From an uncultured Prevotella sp. (lineage in GTDB: Bacteria > Bacteroidota > Bacteroidia > Bacteroidales > Bacteroidaceae), in contig CALBLK010000036.1 in NCBI GenBank assembly GCA_937895845.1, forward strand, positions 1 through 21,350: a stretch of DNA of 21,350 nucleotides. The letters run 5' to 3'. Below, piece after piece: positions 7,374 to 18,000 of this stretch. Every line of letters begins with the position of its first letter. Position 1 is the first letter of the stretch. The notes under the pieces were generated by a model. The model was not told the origin of the DNA. It searched no databases and saw only the letters and a program-made list of their open reading frames with translations. The position numbers and the translations under genes are program-made.

Positions 7374-9314
7374 TTACTTAACCTCCTCGAAGTCTGCATC
7401 CTGAACATCGTCTGTGCCAGTGCTGTTGCTGCCGCTATTGTTCTGGGCTTGCTGGCTGCTGTCGGCCTGCTGGCCGTTGAAGCCTGCGTTGTTTGCCCCG
7501 CTCTCGGCACTGCCCTGACCGTACATCTGCTGGCTTGCAGCCTGCATCACGGTATTCAGGTTGTTGATGGCCGAGTCAATGGCTGCTACGTCACCTGCTT
7601 TGTGAGCATCCTTGAGCTGCTGGAGAGCCTGCTCGATGCCCGGCTTCTTGTCGGCAGGAATCTTGTCGGCATTGTCCTTGAGGAAATTCTCCGTGGAGAA
7701 AATCATCGAGTCAGCCTGGTTCAGCTTGTCGATGCGGTTACGCTCGGCCTTGTCGGCGGCAGCGTTCTGCTCGGCCTCGGCTTTCATGCGGTCAATCTCC
7801 TCCTTGCTCAAGCCAGAGGAAGCCTCAATGCGGATGGCCTGCTCCTTGCCTGTTGCCTTGTCCTTGGCCGACACCTTCAATATGCCGTTGGCATCAATGT
7901 CGAATGTCACCTCAATCTGCGGAATGCCGCGGCGTGCGGGAGCTATGCCTGTCAGGTTAAACTGTCCAATGCTTTTGTTCTGTGCGGCCATCGGGCGCTC
8001 GCCCTGAAGCACATGGATGGTCACCTCCGTCTGGTTGTCAGCTGCGGTAGAGAACACCTCACTCTTCTTGCACGGGATGGTTGTGTTGGCGTCAATCAGC
8101 TTGGTCATCACACCGCCCATGGTCTCGATGCCAAGGGTCAGCGGCGTAACGTCAAGCAGCACGATATCGCCCACGCCCTCTTCCTTGTTCAGAATGGCAC
8201 CCTGGATGGCTGCACCTACGGCCACCACCTCGTCGGGGTTGACACCCTTCGAAGGCTCTTTGCCAAAGTAGTTCTTCACCAGTGTCTGCACTGCGGGGAT
8301 ACGGCTCGAGCCACCAACAAGGATTACCTCGTCAATATCTGACGTGTTCAGCTTGGCATCGCGCATGGCATTCTGGCAAGGTACAAGACAAGCCTGAATC
8401 AAATTGTGGGCCAGCTGCTCGAACTTAGCCCTCGTGAGGGTTTTCACCAGATGCTTGGGCACTCCGCCGACAGGCATGATGTAAGGCAGGTTAATCTCGG
8501 TCGAGGTGGAGCTTGACAGCTCAATCTTAGCTTTCTCGGCAGCTTCCTTCAGGCGTTGCATGGCCATCGGGTCTTTGCTGAGGTCTGCGCCCTCGTCGTT
8601 CTTGAACTCTTGAACCAGCCAGTCTATGATAACCTGGTCGAAGTCGTCACCACCCAGATGGGTGTCACCGTTGGTCGAAAGCACTTCGAACACGCCGCCA
8701 CCGAACTCAAGGATGGAGATATCGAATGTACCGCCACCGAGGTCGAACACGGCAATCTTCATGTCCTTGTTTGACTTGTCCACGCCATAGGCGAGGGCTG
8801 CGGCCGTAGGCTCGTTCACAATACGGCGGACGTTCAGGCCGGCAATCTGTCCGGCCTCCTTGGTGGCCTGGCGCTGAGAGTCTGAGAAGTAAGCCGGAAC
8901 GGTGATAACGGCATCTGTCACTTCCTGTCCAAGATAATCCTCGGCCGTCTTCTTCATCTTCTGGAGAATCATTGCCGAAATCTCCTGCGGCGTATATTTG
9001 CGGCCCTCAATGTCAACACGGGGGTAGCCACCCTCGTTCACCACCGAGAACGGAACGCGTGTAACCTCCTTGGCACACTGCTCGTAGGTCTCACCCATGA
9101 AACGCTTGATAGAGTAAACGGTGTTCTTCGGATTGGTGATGGCCTGACGCTTGGCAGGGTCACCCACCTTGCGCTCGCCGTCCTTGACGAAACCTACCAC
9201 TGAAGGGGTTGTGCGCTTGCCTTCCGAGTTCGCGATAACTACTGGTTCGTTGCCCTCAAACACGGCAACGCATGAGTTCGTAGTTCCTAAATCGATTCCA
9301 ATAATCTTTCCCAT
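7374..9314 (-). CDS. dnaK: Molecular chaperone DnaK (Hsp70)
   Basis: The 646-residue product is a full-length Hsp70 that folds and rescues cytoplasmic proteins with DnaJ and GrpE. The ATPase domain shows GIDLGTTNSC (6-15), the phosphate-2 motif DLGGGTFD (191-198) and the adenosine motif LVGGSSRIPAV (332-342). The interdomain linker DIVLLDVTPLTLG is at 383-395, followed by the substrate-binding domain and a Gln/Ser/Asn-rich tail ending DADFEEVK. The frame is open upstream to an ATG at 9467, but those 51 extra residues are unlike any DnaK, so the start is set at 9314. The gene stands alone, with no grpE or dnaJ beside it, and is followed by a strong terminator. No clear promoter box was found in the 400 bp upstream. 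The GC content is visibly higher than in the BREX and polysaccharide genes. Confidence 0.98.
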   Translation of the reverse strand: MGKIIGIDLGTTNSCVAVFEGNEPVVIANSEGKRTTPSVVGFVKDGERKVGDPAKRQAITNPKNTVYSIKRFMGETYEQCAKEVTRVPFSVVNEGGYPRVDIEGRKYTPQEISAMILQKMKKTAEDYLGQEVTDAVITVPAYFSDSQRQATKEAGQIAGLNVRRIVNEPTAAALAYGVDKSNKDMKIAVFDLGGGTFDISILEFGGGVFEVLSTNGDTHLGGDDFDQVIIDWLVQEFKNDEGADLSKDPMAMQRLKEAAEKAKIELSSSTSTEINLPYIMPVGGVPKHLVKTLTRAKFEQLAHNLIQACLVPCQNAMRDAKLNTSDIDEVILVGGSSRIPAVQTLVKNYFGKEPSKGVNPDEVVAVGAAIQGAILNKEEGVGDIVLLDVTPLTLGIETMGGVMTKLIDANTTIPCKKSEVFSTAADNQTEVTIHVLQGERPMAAQNKSIGQFNLTGIAPARRGIPQIEVTFDIDANGILKVSAKDKATGKEQAIRIEASSGLSKEEIDRMKAEAEQNAAADKAERNRIDKLNQADSMIFSTENFLKDNADKIPADKKPGIEQALQQLKDAHKAGDVAAIDSAINNLNTVMQAASQQMYGQGSAESGANNAGFNGQQADSSQQAQNNSGSNSTGTDDVQDADFEEVK

Positions 9315-9661
9315 AATTCTGTTTATTTTATTTTTGTTATTGTCAAGTGTGAATGCTGTGCCGGTTTTGTAGTGCCCGGCGGAACACTTCGGTCTTTTAA
9401 TTGCAAAGCGCGTGCCAAAATATTTTTTTCTGCTTGCTGGTGCCTCTTTGTCACGCCATTTTGTCATATTATCCCAAATCTGTCGTTAGACCGAAATAAG
9501 CATTCACACGAGATTATTTCCCTGTCTGTCAGCCTCTTGCCACTGTTTCTTTCGGTATATTGCTGCCGTCGGCGTATCACCATGGCCCGCTTTGGCTTCA
9601 GCACTGCCGACAGCAAGCTGTCCGACACAAACAGCAACCTGGGACGAAATCTAATGGCCGA
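9315..9661. other. Divergent intergenic region upstream of dnaK
   Basis: This stretch separates dnaK (minus) from the secreted-protein gene (plus). It must hold the dnaK promoter and any heat-shock control, but I could not find a TAnnTTTG box on the minus strand or a recognisable CIRCE-like inverted repeat. An open frame of 100 codons on the plus strand runs across it and into the downstream promoter; it is judged not to be a gene. Confidence 0.5.
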
Positions 9662-9693
9662 TTTGGAATTATAAAAAAATATACCTATCTTTG
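9662..9693 (+). promoter_or_regulatory. Bacteroidetes-type promoter of the 9720 gene
   Basis: TTTG at 9662-9665 (-33) and TATCTTTG at 9686-9693 (-7, TAnnTTTG) are separated by 20 bp, within the usual spacing for the Bacteroidetes primary sigma factor. The predicted start of transcription near 9700 leaves a leader of about 20 bases. Confidence 0.78.
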
Positions 9694-9719
9694 CAACGCA
9701 ACCAATAGCTGATATTCTT

Positions 9720-11015
9720 ATGAAAGGTCTCTTCTTCAGTATGACACTGCTGCTGTCCGCGCTCTCTGTATGCGGTCAGAATGACTATTTTGTAAAGACA
9801 AAGGGCGCAAAGGTCGTGACCAGGGCTGACGGTGTGAAGGCAGACCGTGGTGTGACCGCCGAGGAGCCGCAGGACTTCATTGCGCAGAACTTCAGGTTCT
9901 ACAGCCTGTGCGACTGGAAACCGGGAATGAAGTTCATGGTGATGCCCGAAAAATACGATTTGATTGTCAACACCTTCTGCAACGCCTCGACTGGGCGCGA
10001 GGTGAGCAACGGAAAGCTTCGCCACCACATTATGGTGTACAAGGGGCATACGGAGACAGACGACGGCCATGCCAACATCAATTTCCGCTGCCCTGATGAT
10101 GGCAACGACTACTATTACCAGGTGCCCAGCGGCTCTTTCGAGAACTACTGCGGTGGCAAGATGGGCGTGCCCACGCTGGCCTATCTGGGTGATGTCGACG
10201 TGGCGCGCGAGAAGCTGAAGGGAGCCACGCTCTTTACCAACGGCACCGTCTACTATGAGGACACCGAGCTGAACGGCGATGGCTGCGAGGAGGTTTCTGT
10301 GCCAAAGGGCACTGAGGTGAAGGTTGTTGCCGTCGGTGTGGGCACGCGCCGCTTTCCGGTCAAGCTCATTGTGGCCGACAGCAAGGGCCGCGAGTTTTTC
10401 CAGAACGTGGCCATCAGTCGCACCAACAGCGGAATGCGCGAGGACGAGTTTGGCGGAGGCAATGTGCACCACACATTCAAGGGGGCGTTTGAACTTGCCG
10501 ATGAGGTGGGGGCTTTGGCTGGTGAATACGCACCTTATGTCAACAAGACCGTTTATACCAAATACCGCACCACGATGCAGAATGCCAGTGGCGATGAGGT
10601 GAACATCATCCGCCTGTCTGGCTTCAGGATTGTGCAGGTACGCCCCAAGGCGGGTTCCAAGCGGGTGACGATGACACTGAAGTCAACCAAGACCGGCGAA
10701 CTCTACACCAAGGATGTGGCCATTGCCAACGAGAGTGTGATTGGAGACATTGACGGACAGCGCGAGGACTACTACGCTTTCCTTTTTGGCGAGGGTGACG
10801 TGTGGAAACGCTACAACGTGAGTGCCGCCCACCGCGAACTCATCCGTCAGGGCCGTGTGGCCAAGGGCTTCACCGCCGCAGAGGTGCAGCTGGCCAAGGG
10901 GAAGCCCCGCCGCAAAGTCAAGTCGGGCAGCGGACGCATGGACTGGATTTATGGCAACGGCCAGATTGTCAAGTTCAACAAGGCACGCCGGGTGATTGCA
11001 GTCGCTAGTTTCTGA
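9720..11015 (+). CDS. Exported protein of unknown function with possible BamE-like C-terminus
   Basis: This 431-residue protein begins with a signal peptide (MKGLFFSMTLLLSALSVCGQ). There is no good lipobox, so it is probably cleaved by signal peptidase I and secreted to the periplasm or beyond. Two middle segments resemble each other: one around VKVVAVGVGTRRFPVKLIVA ending NVAIS, and one around FRIVQVRPKAGSKRVTMTLK ending DVAIA. This suggests duplicated beta-rich modules. The last 49 residues (383-431) have the spacing GFTAAEV..AKGKP....W.YGNG..V.F...R.I.V, like small BamE/SmpA-type domains. I do not recognise the family. A clear promoter lies upstream, and it is the only convincing plus-strand gene here. 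It converges on brxL with a 116-bp gap containing a run of eight C. Its GC content is like that of dnaK. Confidence 0.85.
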   Translation: MKGLFFSMTLLLSALSVCGQNDYFVKTKGAKVVTRADGVKADRGVTAEEPQDFIAQNFRFYSLCDWKPGMKFMVMPEKYDLIVNTFCNASTGREVSNGKLRHHIMVYKGHTETDDGHANINFRCPDDGNDYYYQVPSGSFENYCGGKMGVPTLAYLGDVDVAREKLKGATLFTNGTVYYEDTELNGDGCEEVSVPKGTEVKVVAVGVGTRRFPVKLIVADSKGREFFQNVAISRTNSGMREDEFGGGNVHHTFKGAFELADEVGALAGEYAPYVNKTVYTKYRTTMQNASGDEVNIIRLSGFRIVQVRPKAGSKRVTMTLKSTKTGELYTKDVAIANESVIGDIDGQREDYYAFLFGEGDVWKRYNVSAAHRELIRQGRVAKGFTAAEVQLAKGKPRRKVKSGSGRMDWIYGNGQIVKFNKARRVIAVASF

Positions 11016-11131
11016 CCCTCAAGACTGTCGCATGTGAGTGGCCAAAACCCTAGCTGCGCCCTTTGTTAGACTTCCGGTTTCCCCCCCCGTTAATTTGGGT
11101 TTTCTTATCCCGGATGGGGAAGATGGTTGCG

Positions 11132-12568
11132 CTAATGGGCTATCAACGAATACTTTGGCATTGGTCTCGAGAATGAAGCCTCTGCATCAATATTGCTACA
11201 CTGTTCCCTAACAATATCACGCCTGCGAATAGCTGGTTGCAAGCAATATGTATTGAAATCATCCAGATTAAGCATATCTGACGATATCACATGAGGAAAA
11301 AGTAACTTCAAATAGGCAGTAGCCACTCTTTTTACAGCTTTTGTATGTCGCATATCTGCCCCTCTAGACACAACTACCACTTCATCAACAATCTGAGAAT
11401 AGACAGACTCTGTACGTAGATGGTGAAGAACTTCTGAAAAGAACTCAACATTAAGAGTCCAATCGTGCAATGCCATATCCACATTGACACGAGGTAGCAG
11501 CCAGCCTTCTATCATACCATGAAAACGGTCAAGCAAGGCGGACTCTCTAAAGACTTCTGGCAAAGAGTCAAAATAGCGATAGTCCAACGGCTGATTGTCT
11601 AGTGACAACAATATATTGCCCAACAACATCAAACCACATTCGGACATAAACTCATAATTGTCAACTGTTGCACGACCATACTCCAAATAATTCTTCAAGA
11701 ATGACTGCATTTCTGAATTATCTGAGAATGTAATGGATGAGATTTCATCAAATGCCACAAGGTCATAGAATCGCATAATACCAGGAGCCTTAGTTGATTT
11801 GTCGTAAACCAATTTGGCGCGGGATACCTTTCCTCCACTGACAAGCCAGGCAAACTTTGAAAGATTGCCAAACACATAGCTCTTGCCTGTTCCTTTCGGG
11901 GCTAGCTCTATAAGATTCAGGCGTGACTCGGCAAACGGCAACAGCCGTGTGACAAATTCCAGCTTCTGTGTCATATTCTTAAACGCAGAAGGTGTGTATT
12001 CCATTGCCGAGATTAGCACATCAACCCATTCCTCCAATGTGAATTTTGAACGGCATTGCCGTATATAATCCATATCCAATTTTTTCATAGGGCGGAAAGG
12101 CTTGAAATTTACCATTTCCACATATCCTCGTTTATTCTCTTGAGGCATCATATAGACTATCTTCATTATACCCCATTTCTCGCCATCTATCAAGTCATCA
12201 GGGTATTCCTCAACCAAATAATCAGGAATCAGCGTGTCACTTGCCTTTATTCCCATGTCTGGTATTTGAAACATGGTCTTATTTTGAGCCAAACTTGTCA
12301 AGACATCAAAACGAGTCAGAAGTGTCAAAGTCTCTCCTCTTCTCAGTCGAGCAACAATAGCACTATTATCATTAGGTATGTGTTCATCCAAGAAACGAGC
12401 AAGTGCTGCCCGTTGAAAAGTTCCGTCACTTGAGATATGGGTAGAAATCAAGTAGTCCTTGACGAAAGAAGGCAGATTCCTCCCGTTGAACACGTCATAA
12501 TTGGCAGGATCTTTGTAGACAGCGGCTCCGCCAAACACTCCCTTTATTTTATTCCCTATCTCGCTCAT
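11132..12568 (-). CDS. brxL: BrxL, AAA+ protein of BREX (short form)
   Basis: This 478-residue protein matches the BREX BrxL family in its ATPase part: Walker A APKGTGKS (223-230) in the family context LNLIELAPKGTGKSYVFGNL, Walker B DLVAFDEI (269-276) and a likely arginine-finger region LLDRFHGMIEGW (346-357). BrxL of type 1 systems is a larger protein (about 680 residues) with a C-terminal Lon-like domain. Here the sequence ends about 120 residues after the ATPase core and no Lon Ser-Lys dyad region is visible, so this is a short form. In type 1 BREX, BrxL assembles into rings on DNA and is needed for phage blocking but not for host marking. It is the last gene of the operon, 2 bp after pglZ, and converges on the exported-protein gene. 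The family call is strong; the exact role in type 4 is inferred. Confidence 0.88.
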   Translation of the reverse strand: MSEIGNKIKGVFGGAAVYKDPANYDVFNGRNLPSFVKDYLISTHISSDGTFQRAALARFLDEHIPNDNSAIVARLRRGETLTLLTRFDVLTSLAQNKTMFQIPDMGIKASDTLIPDYLVEEYPDDLIDGEKWGIMKIVYMMPQENKRGYVEMVNFKPFRPMKKLDMDYIRQCRSKFTLEEWVDVLISAMEYTPSAFKNMTQKLEFVTRLLPFAESRLNLIELAPKGTGKSYVFGNLSKFAWLVSGGKVSRAKLVYDKSTKAPGIMRFYDLVAFDEISSITFSDNSEMQSFLKNYLEYGRATVDNYEFMSECGLMLLGNILLSLDNQPLDYRYFDSLPEVFRESALLDRFHGMIEGWLLPRVNVDMALHDWTLNVEFFSEVLHHLRTESVYSQIVDEVVVVSRGADMRHTKAVKRVATAYLKLLFPHVISSDMLNLDDFNTYCLQPAIRRRDIVREQCSNIDAEASFSRPMPKYSLIAH

Positions 12569-12570
12569 TG

Positions 12571-15018
12571 TTACAAAGTAAACATGTCGTTAATGTCTGT
12601 GTTGTTTCCAACTCCAATGACTTTTATCTCTAATTGAATGCTTGTGGCGTCTTTAGGCTTCACGTCCAGGATATGCGAGCCTTCCGCTACATTGTCCAAC
12701 CTCGCTACCCAAGTTGTCCCTTCCCGCTTCATCTCATAAGTATGCCCCTCACATATTAGTGACACGCTCGCAGGCTCAGGAATGACAGATAACCTGACAA
12801 CAGGTTTAGACAACATGATTTCCGATTCTATCAAATTCACTTGATATACGATGTTACTTGCCACATTTTTGTTGGACAACAAGATAAATGGTACAAGTAC
12901 CTCTTCTGGAGTGCATCCTCCGTGAACCTCATGGGTAGGCACTTTAGCCAATGAAGAATGAGTAAGGGCCACTTTATAGAGTTGCCCATCTTTCTCATTC
13001 TTGTGTACCAAGTAATCATGGTCTGTCTCAGCCTCAGGGGTTGTCTTGATATAGCGCCCCTCATGTTCAAATTTTCCATCGTATTTTTTAGATGCCACCT
13101 TTCTTGAAAGGAAACTCAATCCATGGTCTGAAACTATGGAAATGGTGCATTTCTGCTTTTGACAAGTATCAATGATTTCATTTATTATACTCTTCAATAC
13201 GGCCAACTCTTCATTGAGCGTAAACAGATATTTATAACCATGTGCATCATGCCCTAACTCATCCAAGGCGCCATACTTAATCACTTTTTCTCCATCAAAG
13301 CGGTTGAGTGAAGTTGACGACGGTATATTGGCACGGGTTATCTGTGAACGGACGACTTTCATGTTGCTGTGTTTCTCCTCGATAAGACACTGGATATATG
13401 GCAAAAACTCCGCTCCCAGCCCGTCTATCCAATATACTTTATCAGGACACAACATAGAGTTACGGCTAACCTCCGCCAGCACATCATGCGATCCGTCAAA
13501 CGAATAATACCATTGGTAGAATGTCTTGGATGTGGCATTCCTTTCCTTTATGAATGTTGCAATCTCGTTTGTGTATGCGTCCAGCAGCTTCGCCTTTTTG
13601 TATTCGTGAAGATATTCGAAGCACCATTGGGTATCTACTGCAAAAGAGGATGGCTTCGTATCTTTAAGATATGCTTCCAATTCGGGATAAGTAGTTTTCA
13701 CGGCATCCTTTACAGGCTTGTTCTGTTGATTATGTGCATACCATCCCATCAGAAGAATATGCTCATAGTCAAATACGCCTGTGCACAAATCTAAGGCATT
13801 TGAGAAATTATTGGAGCTTTGGAAGATTTCTTTGGTGCGTTGCAAAAGCCATTGCTGCTCTTGGTCTGTGACAAATGCTCTGAAAAAATCGGCATTCTCT
13901 CTGATAAGCTTGCGCCTTTCTTGTGCATACTCGGTTCTCTTGCTTGCTGGCATATTGTATAGGATAAGCGTGGCTATATAATATGGAAGTTGCCTTGCGT
14001 CATTCATGTCTGTAACAGTTTGCATACAGACTTTCAAATAAGAGTCACATTCTCCTATCTTAGTATGCAGGACGTAATGGTACAAAAGCCAACGGTGAAA
14101 AGGAGTTGTATCATCTTTAACCCATTCTTCAAGGATTTCAGACACATTCAGTATTTTCTTGTTGAATATGTCATGAACATAAGATATGTATGAGAAAGAC
14201 GAACCTTTGCCATTTTCAAGTGAGCGCAATAATTCTTCCCAGTACGGTTTGTCTTTTTCTTCATAACCAAAAGGAAAAGACAAATCCATGAATTTTGTCA
14301 TGAATTCGTATGCGCTGTCTATTTTTATAAAATTAAAGATATTGTCAGGTTTGGAATACTTAAACTTTGCAGAGATAGGAAGAGAGGTGCAGACAATCCG
14401 CTCTTGCGGTGCCTGTACCTTCCAGAATTTCAGCCAGTCTCGCAATGAAGACAGTTTGCACTGTATCTCGTTTTGGGGTATTTCGTAGTTTTTGTATTTC
14501 GTAAAATACACCTCAACAGTTTGTTTCTCTGCATCGTATCTCCAAACAGGCGCACTTTCTCCAATTCGGGCAAAATGATTCAAGAAATCAGTAAAACGAT
14601 TCTGCAGGCCAATCAACGGCACATAGATACGCTTTTGCGGATTGCGAACATCCTCTATCAACATGATGTCATTGAAGAACCCCCTAAAGTCATCGTCATT
14701 ATAGAACCTGACAACCTCGGAAAACGGTGTCACAAACGTAGATGTCTTGCATGCCATCAAAGCATCCCTCAGCATGTCTTTTGTGACCCACTCGTCATCT
14801 TCATCTATAAGTTCCTCCAAGTCCAAAGCCTCCACGCCAAACTTTACCATCAGTTTGGCCAATTCCTTTAGTTCATCAAAATTATTGAGCATGATGAATC
14901 TGACGGCATACCGTTGGGCCAACATGTCGTTAGATTTCATGTCGTTGGCTATTTCTGTTGCAAGCCCGTCAAAAGAGCCAAATACTTTTACCTTGTCAGA
15001 CGTATCTATATGTGCCAT
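12571..15018 (-). CDS. pglZ: PglZ, BREX alkaline-phosphatase-fold protein
   Basis: This 815-residue protein has the PglZ domain in its second half. Metal-binding and catalytic candidates are D532 (VYWIDGLGAEF), a likely nucleophile at T569 (IPSSTSLNR), SDHG at 630-633, and H699 in HEVHGGCTPEEVLVPF (696-711), a characteristic PglZ motif. The first 500 residues are mostly helical and of no recognised domain. The last 90 or so look like a beta-rich domain (VVRLSVIPEPASVSLICEG). PglZ is found in all BREX types and is essential for defence, though its substrate is not known. The gene starts 4 bp after brxC and ends 2 bp before brxL, so it is tightly coupled to both. All expected catalytic residues appear present. 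Confidence 0.92.
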   Translation of the reverse strand: MAHIDTSDKVKVFGSFDGLATEIANDMKSNDMLAQRYAVRFIMLNNFDELKELAKLMVKFGVEALDLEELIDEDDEWVTKDMLRDALMACKTSTFVTPFSEVVRFYNDDDFRGFFNDIMLIEDVRNPQKRIYVPLIGLQNRFTDFLNHFARIGESAPVWRYDAEKQTVEVYFTKYKNYEIPQNEIQCKLSSLRDWLKFWKVQAPQERIVCTSLPISAKFKYSKPDNIFNFIKIDSAYEFMTKFMDLSFPFGYEEKDKPYWEELLRSLENGKGSSFSYISYVHDIFNKKILNVSEILEEWVKDDTTPFHRWLLYHYVLHTKIGECDSYLKVCMQTVTDMNDARQLPYYIATLILYNMPASKRTEYAQERRKLIRENADFFRAFVTDQEQQWLLQRTKEIFQSSNNFSNALDLCTGVFDYEHILLMGWYAHNQQNKPVKDAVKTTYPELEAYLKDTKPSSFAVDTQWCFEYLHEYKKAKLLDAYTNEIATFIKERNATSKTFYQWYYSFDGSHDVLAEVSRNSMLCPDKVYWIDGLGAEFLPYIQCLIEEKHSNMKVVRSQITRANIPSSTSLNRFDGEKVIKYGALDELGHDAHGYKYLFTLNEELAVLKSIINEIIDTCQKQKCTISIVSDHGLSFLSRKVASKKYDGKFEHEGRYIKTTPEAETDHDYLVHKNEKDGQLYKVALTHSSLAKVPTHEVHGGCTPEEVLVPFILLSNKNVASNIVYQVNLIESEIMLSKPVVRLSVIPEPASVSLICEGHTYEMKREGTTWVARLDNVAEGSHILDVKPKDATSIQLEIKVIGVGNNTDINDMFTL

Positions 15019-15022
15019 ATCC

Positions 15023-18000
15023 TTAACTGCCTAAGTATCTGATAAGAAAGTCGGAAACTTCTGGATGCTCCTCTATAAGGTCAAGAACAACCTTTTGCCA
15101 CATCATGCTTGGCATGGTTTGCGACTTCACATAGTTCTTTGCATGCCTTATGGTGTCGGGGGCGGCCCTAACCACAGTAGCAGAAGGCTCGGAAGCCACA
15201 TCTGGCACAGAAGTCCCATCTGGCCTTTGCCCCCGCTCTGCTGAAGGCTTGCTCTGCTCCTTGATCTTTTGGATATAGAATGCATTGACGCAATCTTTCA
15301 CATCCTCTCTCTTGCGGAATGCAATCTCAGACTGCAAATGGTTCAGTTCTTCCTCAAGCTCATCCCACCATTCATCCTTTATATCTACGTTATTTATACT
15401 ATTGATGAAGTTGACAAATCCTTCATGATAGTTGCCCTGCTTTGCCAAAAGCTTGTAAAGGTCTATTTGCTCACCCTTAACCTCACTGTATAGCTCTTTG
15501 ATTTTTGGCAGGGTGTAACTGTCTTGACTGAAAAGATAAATCAAGTCATTCAATGCTTTCTCGCACTCGGGCTTTTCCTTGATGGCTGAACAATACAGCA
15601 AAGACCACAATGGATATTTTGCTATCTGCTTGCAGAATTCCGTTATAGCCCAATTTGCATAACGCAAGCTTTTCAAGTCCGCCATATTGACACCTTTCAC
15701 ATCTTGAAGGCAGAACACCTCGCCAAGAAGCTTGGACAAGTTCTTTTCCTCGGCAGAGCCGAATCTAAGCAGCAGCTTGTTGCTCGGTTCAGATACGCCA
15801 TCATCCCACATTTGGAGCAATGCGGTTATCATATCTGTCAGCTTCTCGTCGCCTACTGGCTGCGACGTGCTTGGATTAAACAGGTCATCCTTGTGTTTGC
15901 GCAGCGCAAAAGCCAAGGCCACATAGTTGGCATGGTTAGGAAACATTCCGTAGGGTGGCCTCATCAAAGGGGCAAGAATCTCACTTAGTGAGAACCTGTC
16001 TGTATATTTTTTCTTTGCGCTTGCTATAAGCTCATCCACTTTCTGACAAATGGCATTCAGCCAGGAGTCGCCTTTCGCAGCGGAGCCTGTCAGCTCGCAG
16101 GCATCCGTAACAAGGTTGTTCTCTCCATCCATGAATATCAGTCTGGCCGGAATGTCAGATCCGCTGAACCTCAGCATTTCGTCCCTTGTGCGCTTCTGAA
16201 GCATCTGGAGAGCCAATTTCTTATAGTTTTTGTTGGCAAAGAAGGTCAGAGACTCCTTATGAAGGGGCTTTACACTCTCCATGCCTTGCGGGAATAGTTG
16301 GGCACTGTATCTCCTGTTGATAACATTATAAACATTACTGAAGATACCGTCTGAAGAACGTTCACCTCTATAATACAAGTTATAAGTGCCGCCATTCATG
16401 CGGTTTTTCCACTTGACAACATACTCGTTTGCTGCACGTTCCAGCTGGCTCACCTCGTCATTGTTGAAGTGCGAGCGACTTACGTTGGCTTGTGCCACGG
16501 TATCTATAAAGTGATTTTTCGCACTTTCCGTGAAGACCTCTGATGGCATGATAAACAAGGTGTCAGGAAATTCCTCCGAAAATTCCTTCACTCGGTTTTC
16601 CATCATGTCACGTGCCTCATCGGTTATAGCTAACAGCAATGCCACATGCAAGAAGTTTGGCTTCTCCGACGTGTATTTCTTCAGCCTGCTGCGAAGAACA
16701 GGCTCCGACTCCTCACATGAGTAAAATTGCGGCTCACATTTGCGCATAAGCGTTTCACCAACAAGGAATATCTTGCTGATTTCTCTCTTTGACGCATCAT
16801 TGTATTTCAAGAAGCTTACGGCATCCTTGAAACTCACAGCTACCTGCTTTTTCTCTTTGGTCAGCTCTGCGGTATTGTAAGTGGATACCGATATCTTGAA
16901 TTCACCCAATATGTCACGGGCAACGATACGGCTCTCATCCAGCCAGTCAAGTATTCCTTGTATCTTGTCCTCGCATCTGTCAGCAGAGAATATATAGCCA
17001 AGGTTCTTGTCGTTAGGAGCATATTTTTCCGGTGTACCCTTAAATTTCATGCCAAGGGCATTCAGCAAGAGGACGACTTTGAACACTCTCAGATAGTCAT
17101 CCCCCATTTGGCTCACCTTGCCCTTGTTGGAGTTGTACACATTGATGAAAGCCGCACACAGAGGGTCTTCCTCAAACTCAGAATAGAAGAAGTCCCAAAG
17201 CCAGTCGGCTGTAAGCATCATCTTCAAGCTGTAATTTGTGTCATCATTGATGAAACAGGCAAAACCACTCTTCTCGTCGTTCATAAATTTAAGGACAGAA
17301 CGGTTTGCCGAACCCATAATGTTGGCCATCTTGGAACACAGGAAAGCTGTGTAAGGGTGCAGGGGGAAAAGACTTTGTATATGTTCTTTTTCTTCTGAAG
17401 AATTGCTTTCACAAAGATAGTCGAACACTTCCGGGGCGATACTGTGTTTGAGGTTCCAGCTTGTGATTTCCAGCTTCCGCTTGTCTGTTATGCTAAAAGT
17501 ATGGCGCAAAATGAGATAAGTTGATATTTCGTCCATCTTGTAGTCCACACTGTCATAGCGGTCGCTCATCCTCGTGATGTCTTTGCCTTTGGCATCCATG
17601 CCTGTACGTTCTGTACGGTGTGAAATCAGATACAGGAACACATTGTTCCTCTGTGATTTTTCAGCAATGTTCTGGAGGACATTGATACGGTCGCTTTGCA
17701 GCGTGTCCATCACGCTGGTAAACTCATCCCAAAAGATAATCAGGCCATCGGCAATGCCCTCTTCAGCTATTTTCTTCTGCACATCCACCAGCCAGTCGCT
17801 GATGTTGTCACTTGTCAAATAAGTCTTGTCTGCGGCAAGGGCTTCCTCCAAATGCAAGAACACATCAATGTCGTTGGCATTCAGCTTTGCTACCAGCTTA
17901 TCACAGGTGCTTGCCTCTGATGCCAGCTCGTCATTGCTCTCCAGCAGCTCCGGGATTCTTGACCGGTGCCCTTCCACCCATTTGAGCGCTTCCGTAAAGT

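Noticed and set aside
7230..8342. A 370-codon plus-strand open frame
   Set aside because: It lies almost wholly antisense to dnaK, has Leu/Cys/His-rich composition typical of an antisense shadow, and starts upstream of the dnaK terminator.
9315..9467. 51-residue N-terminal extension of DnaK in the same frame
   Set aside because: DnaK proteins begin at MGKIIGIDLGTT; the extension is basic and low in complexity and lies in the intergenic region.
9372..9674. A 100-codon plus-strand open frame between dnaK and the exported-protein gene
   Set aside because: It runs through the clear promoter of the 9720 gene, has no recognisable content and no promoter of its own.
9669..10472. A 267-codon minus-strand open frame
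   Set aside because: It is antisense to the exported-protein gene, which has a signal peptide and promoter; the His/Ala/Val-rich translation is typical of an antisense shadow.
11081..11088. Run of eight C between convergent genes, considered as a phase-variable tract
   Set aside because: It lies outside both coding regions and not in a visible promoter, so slippage would have no evident effect.
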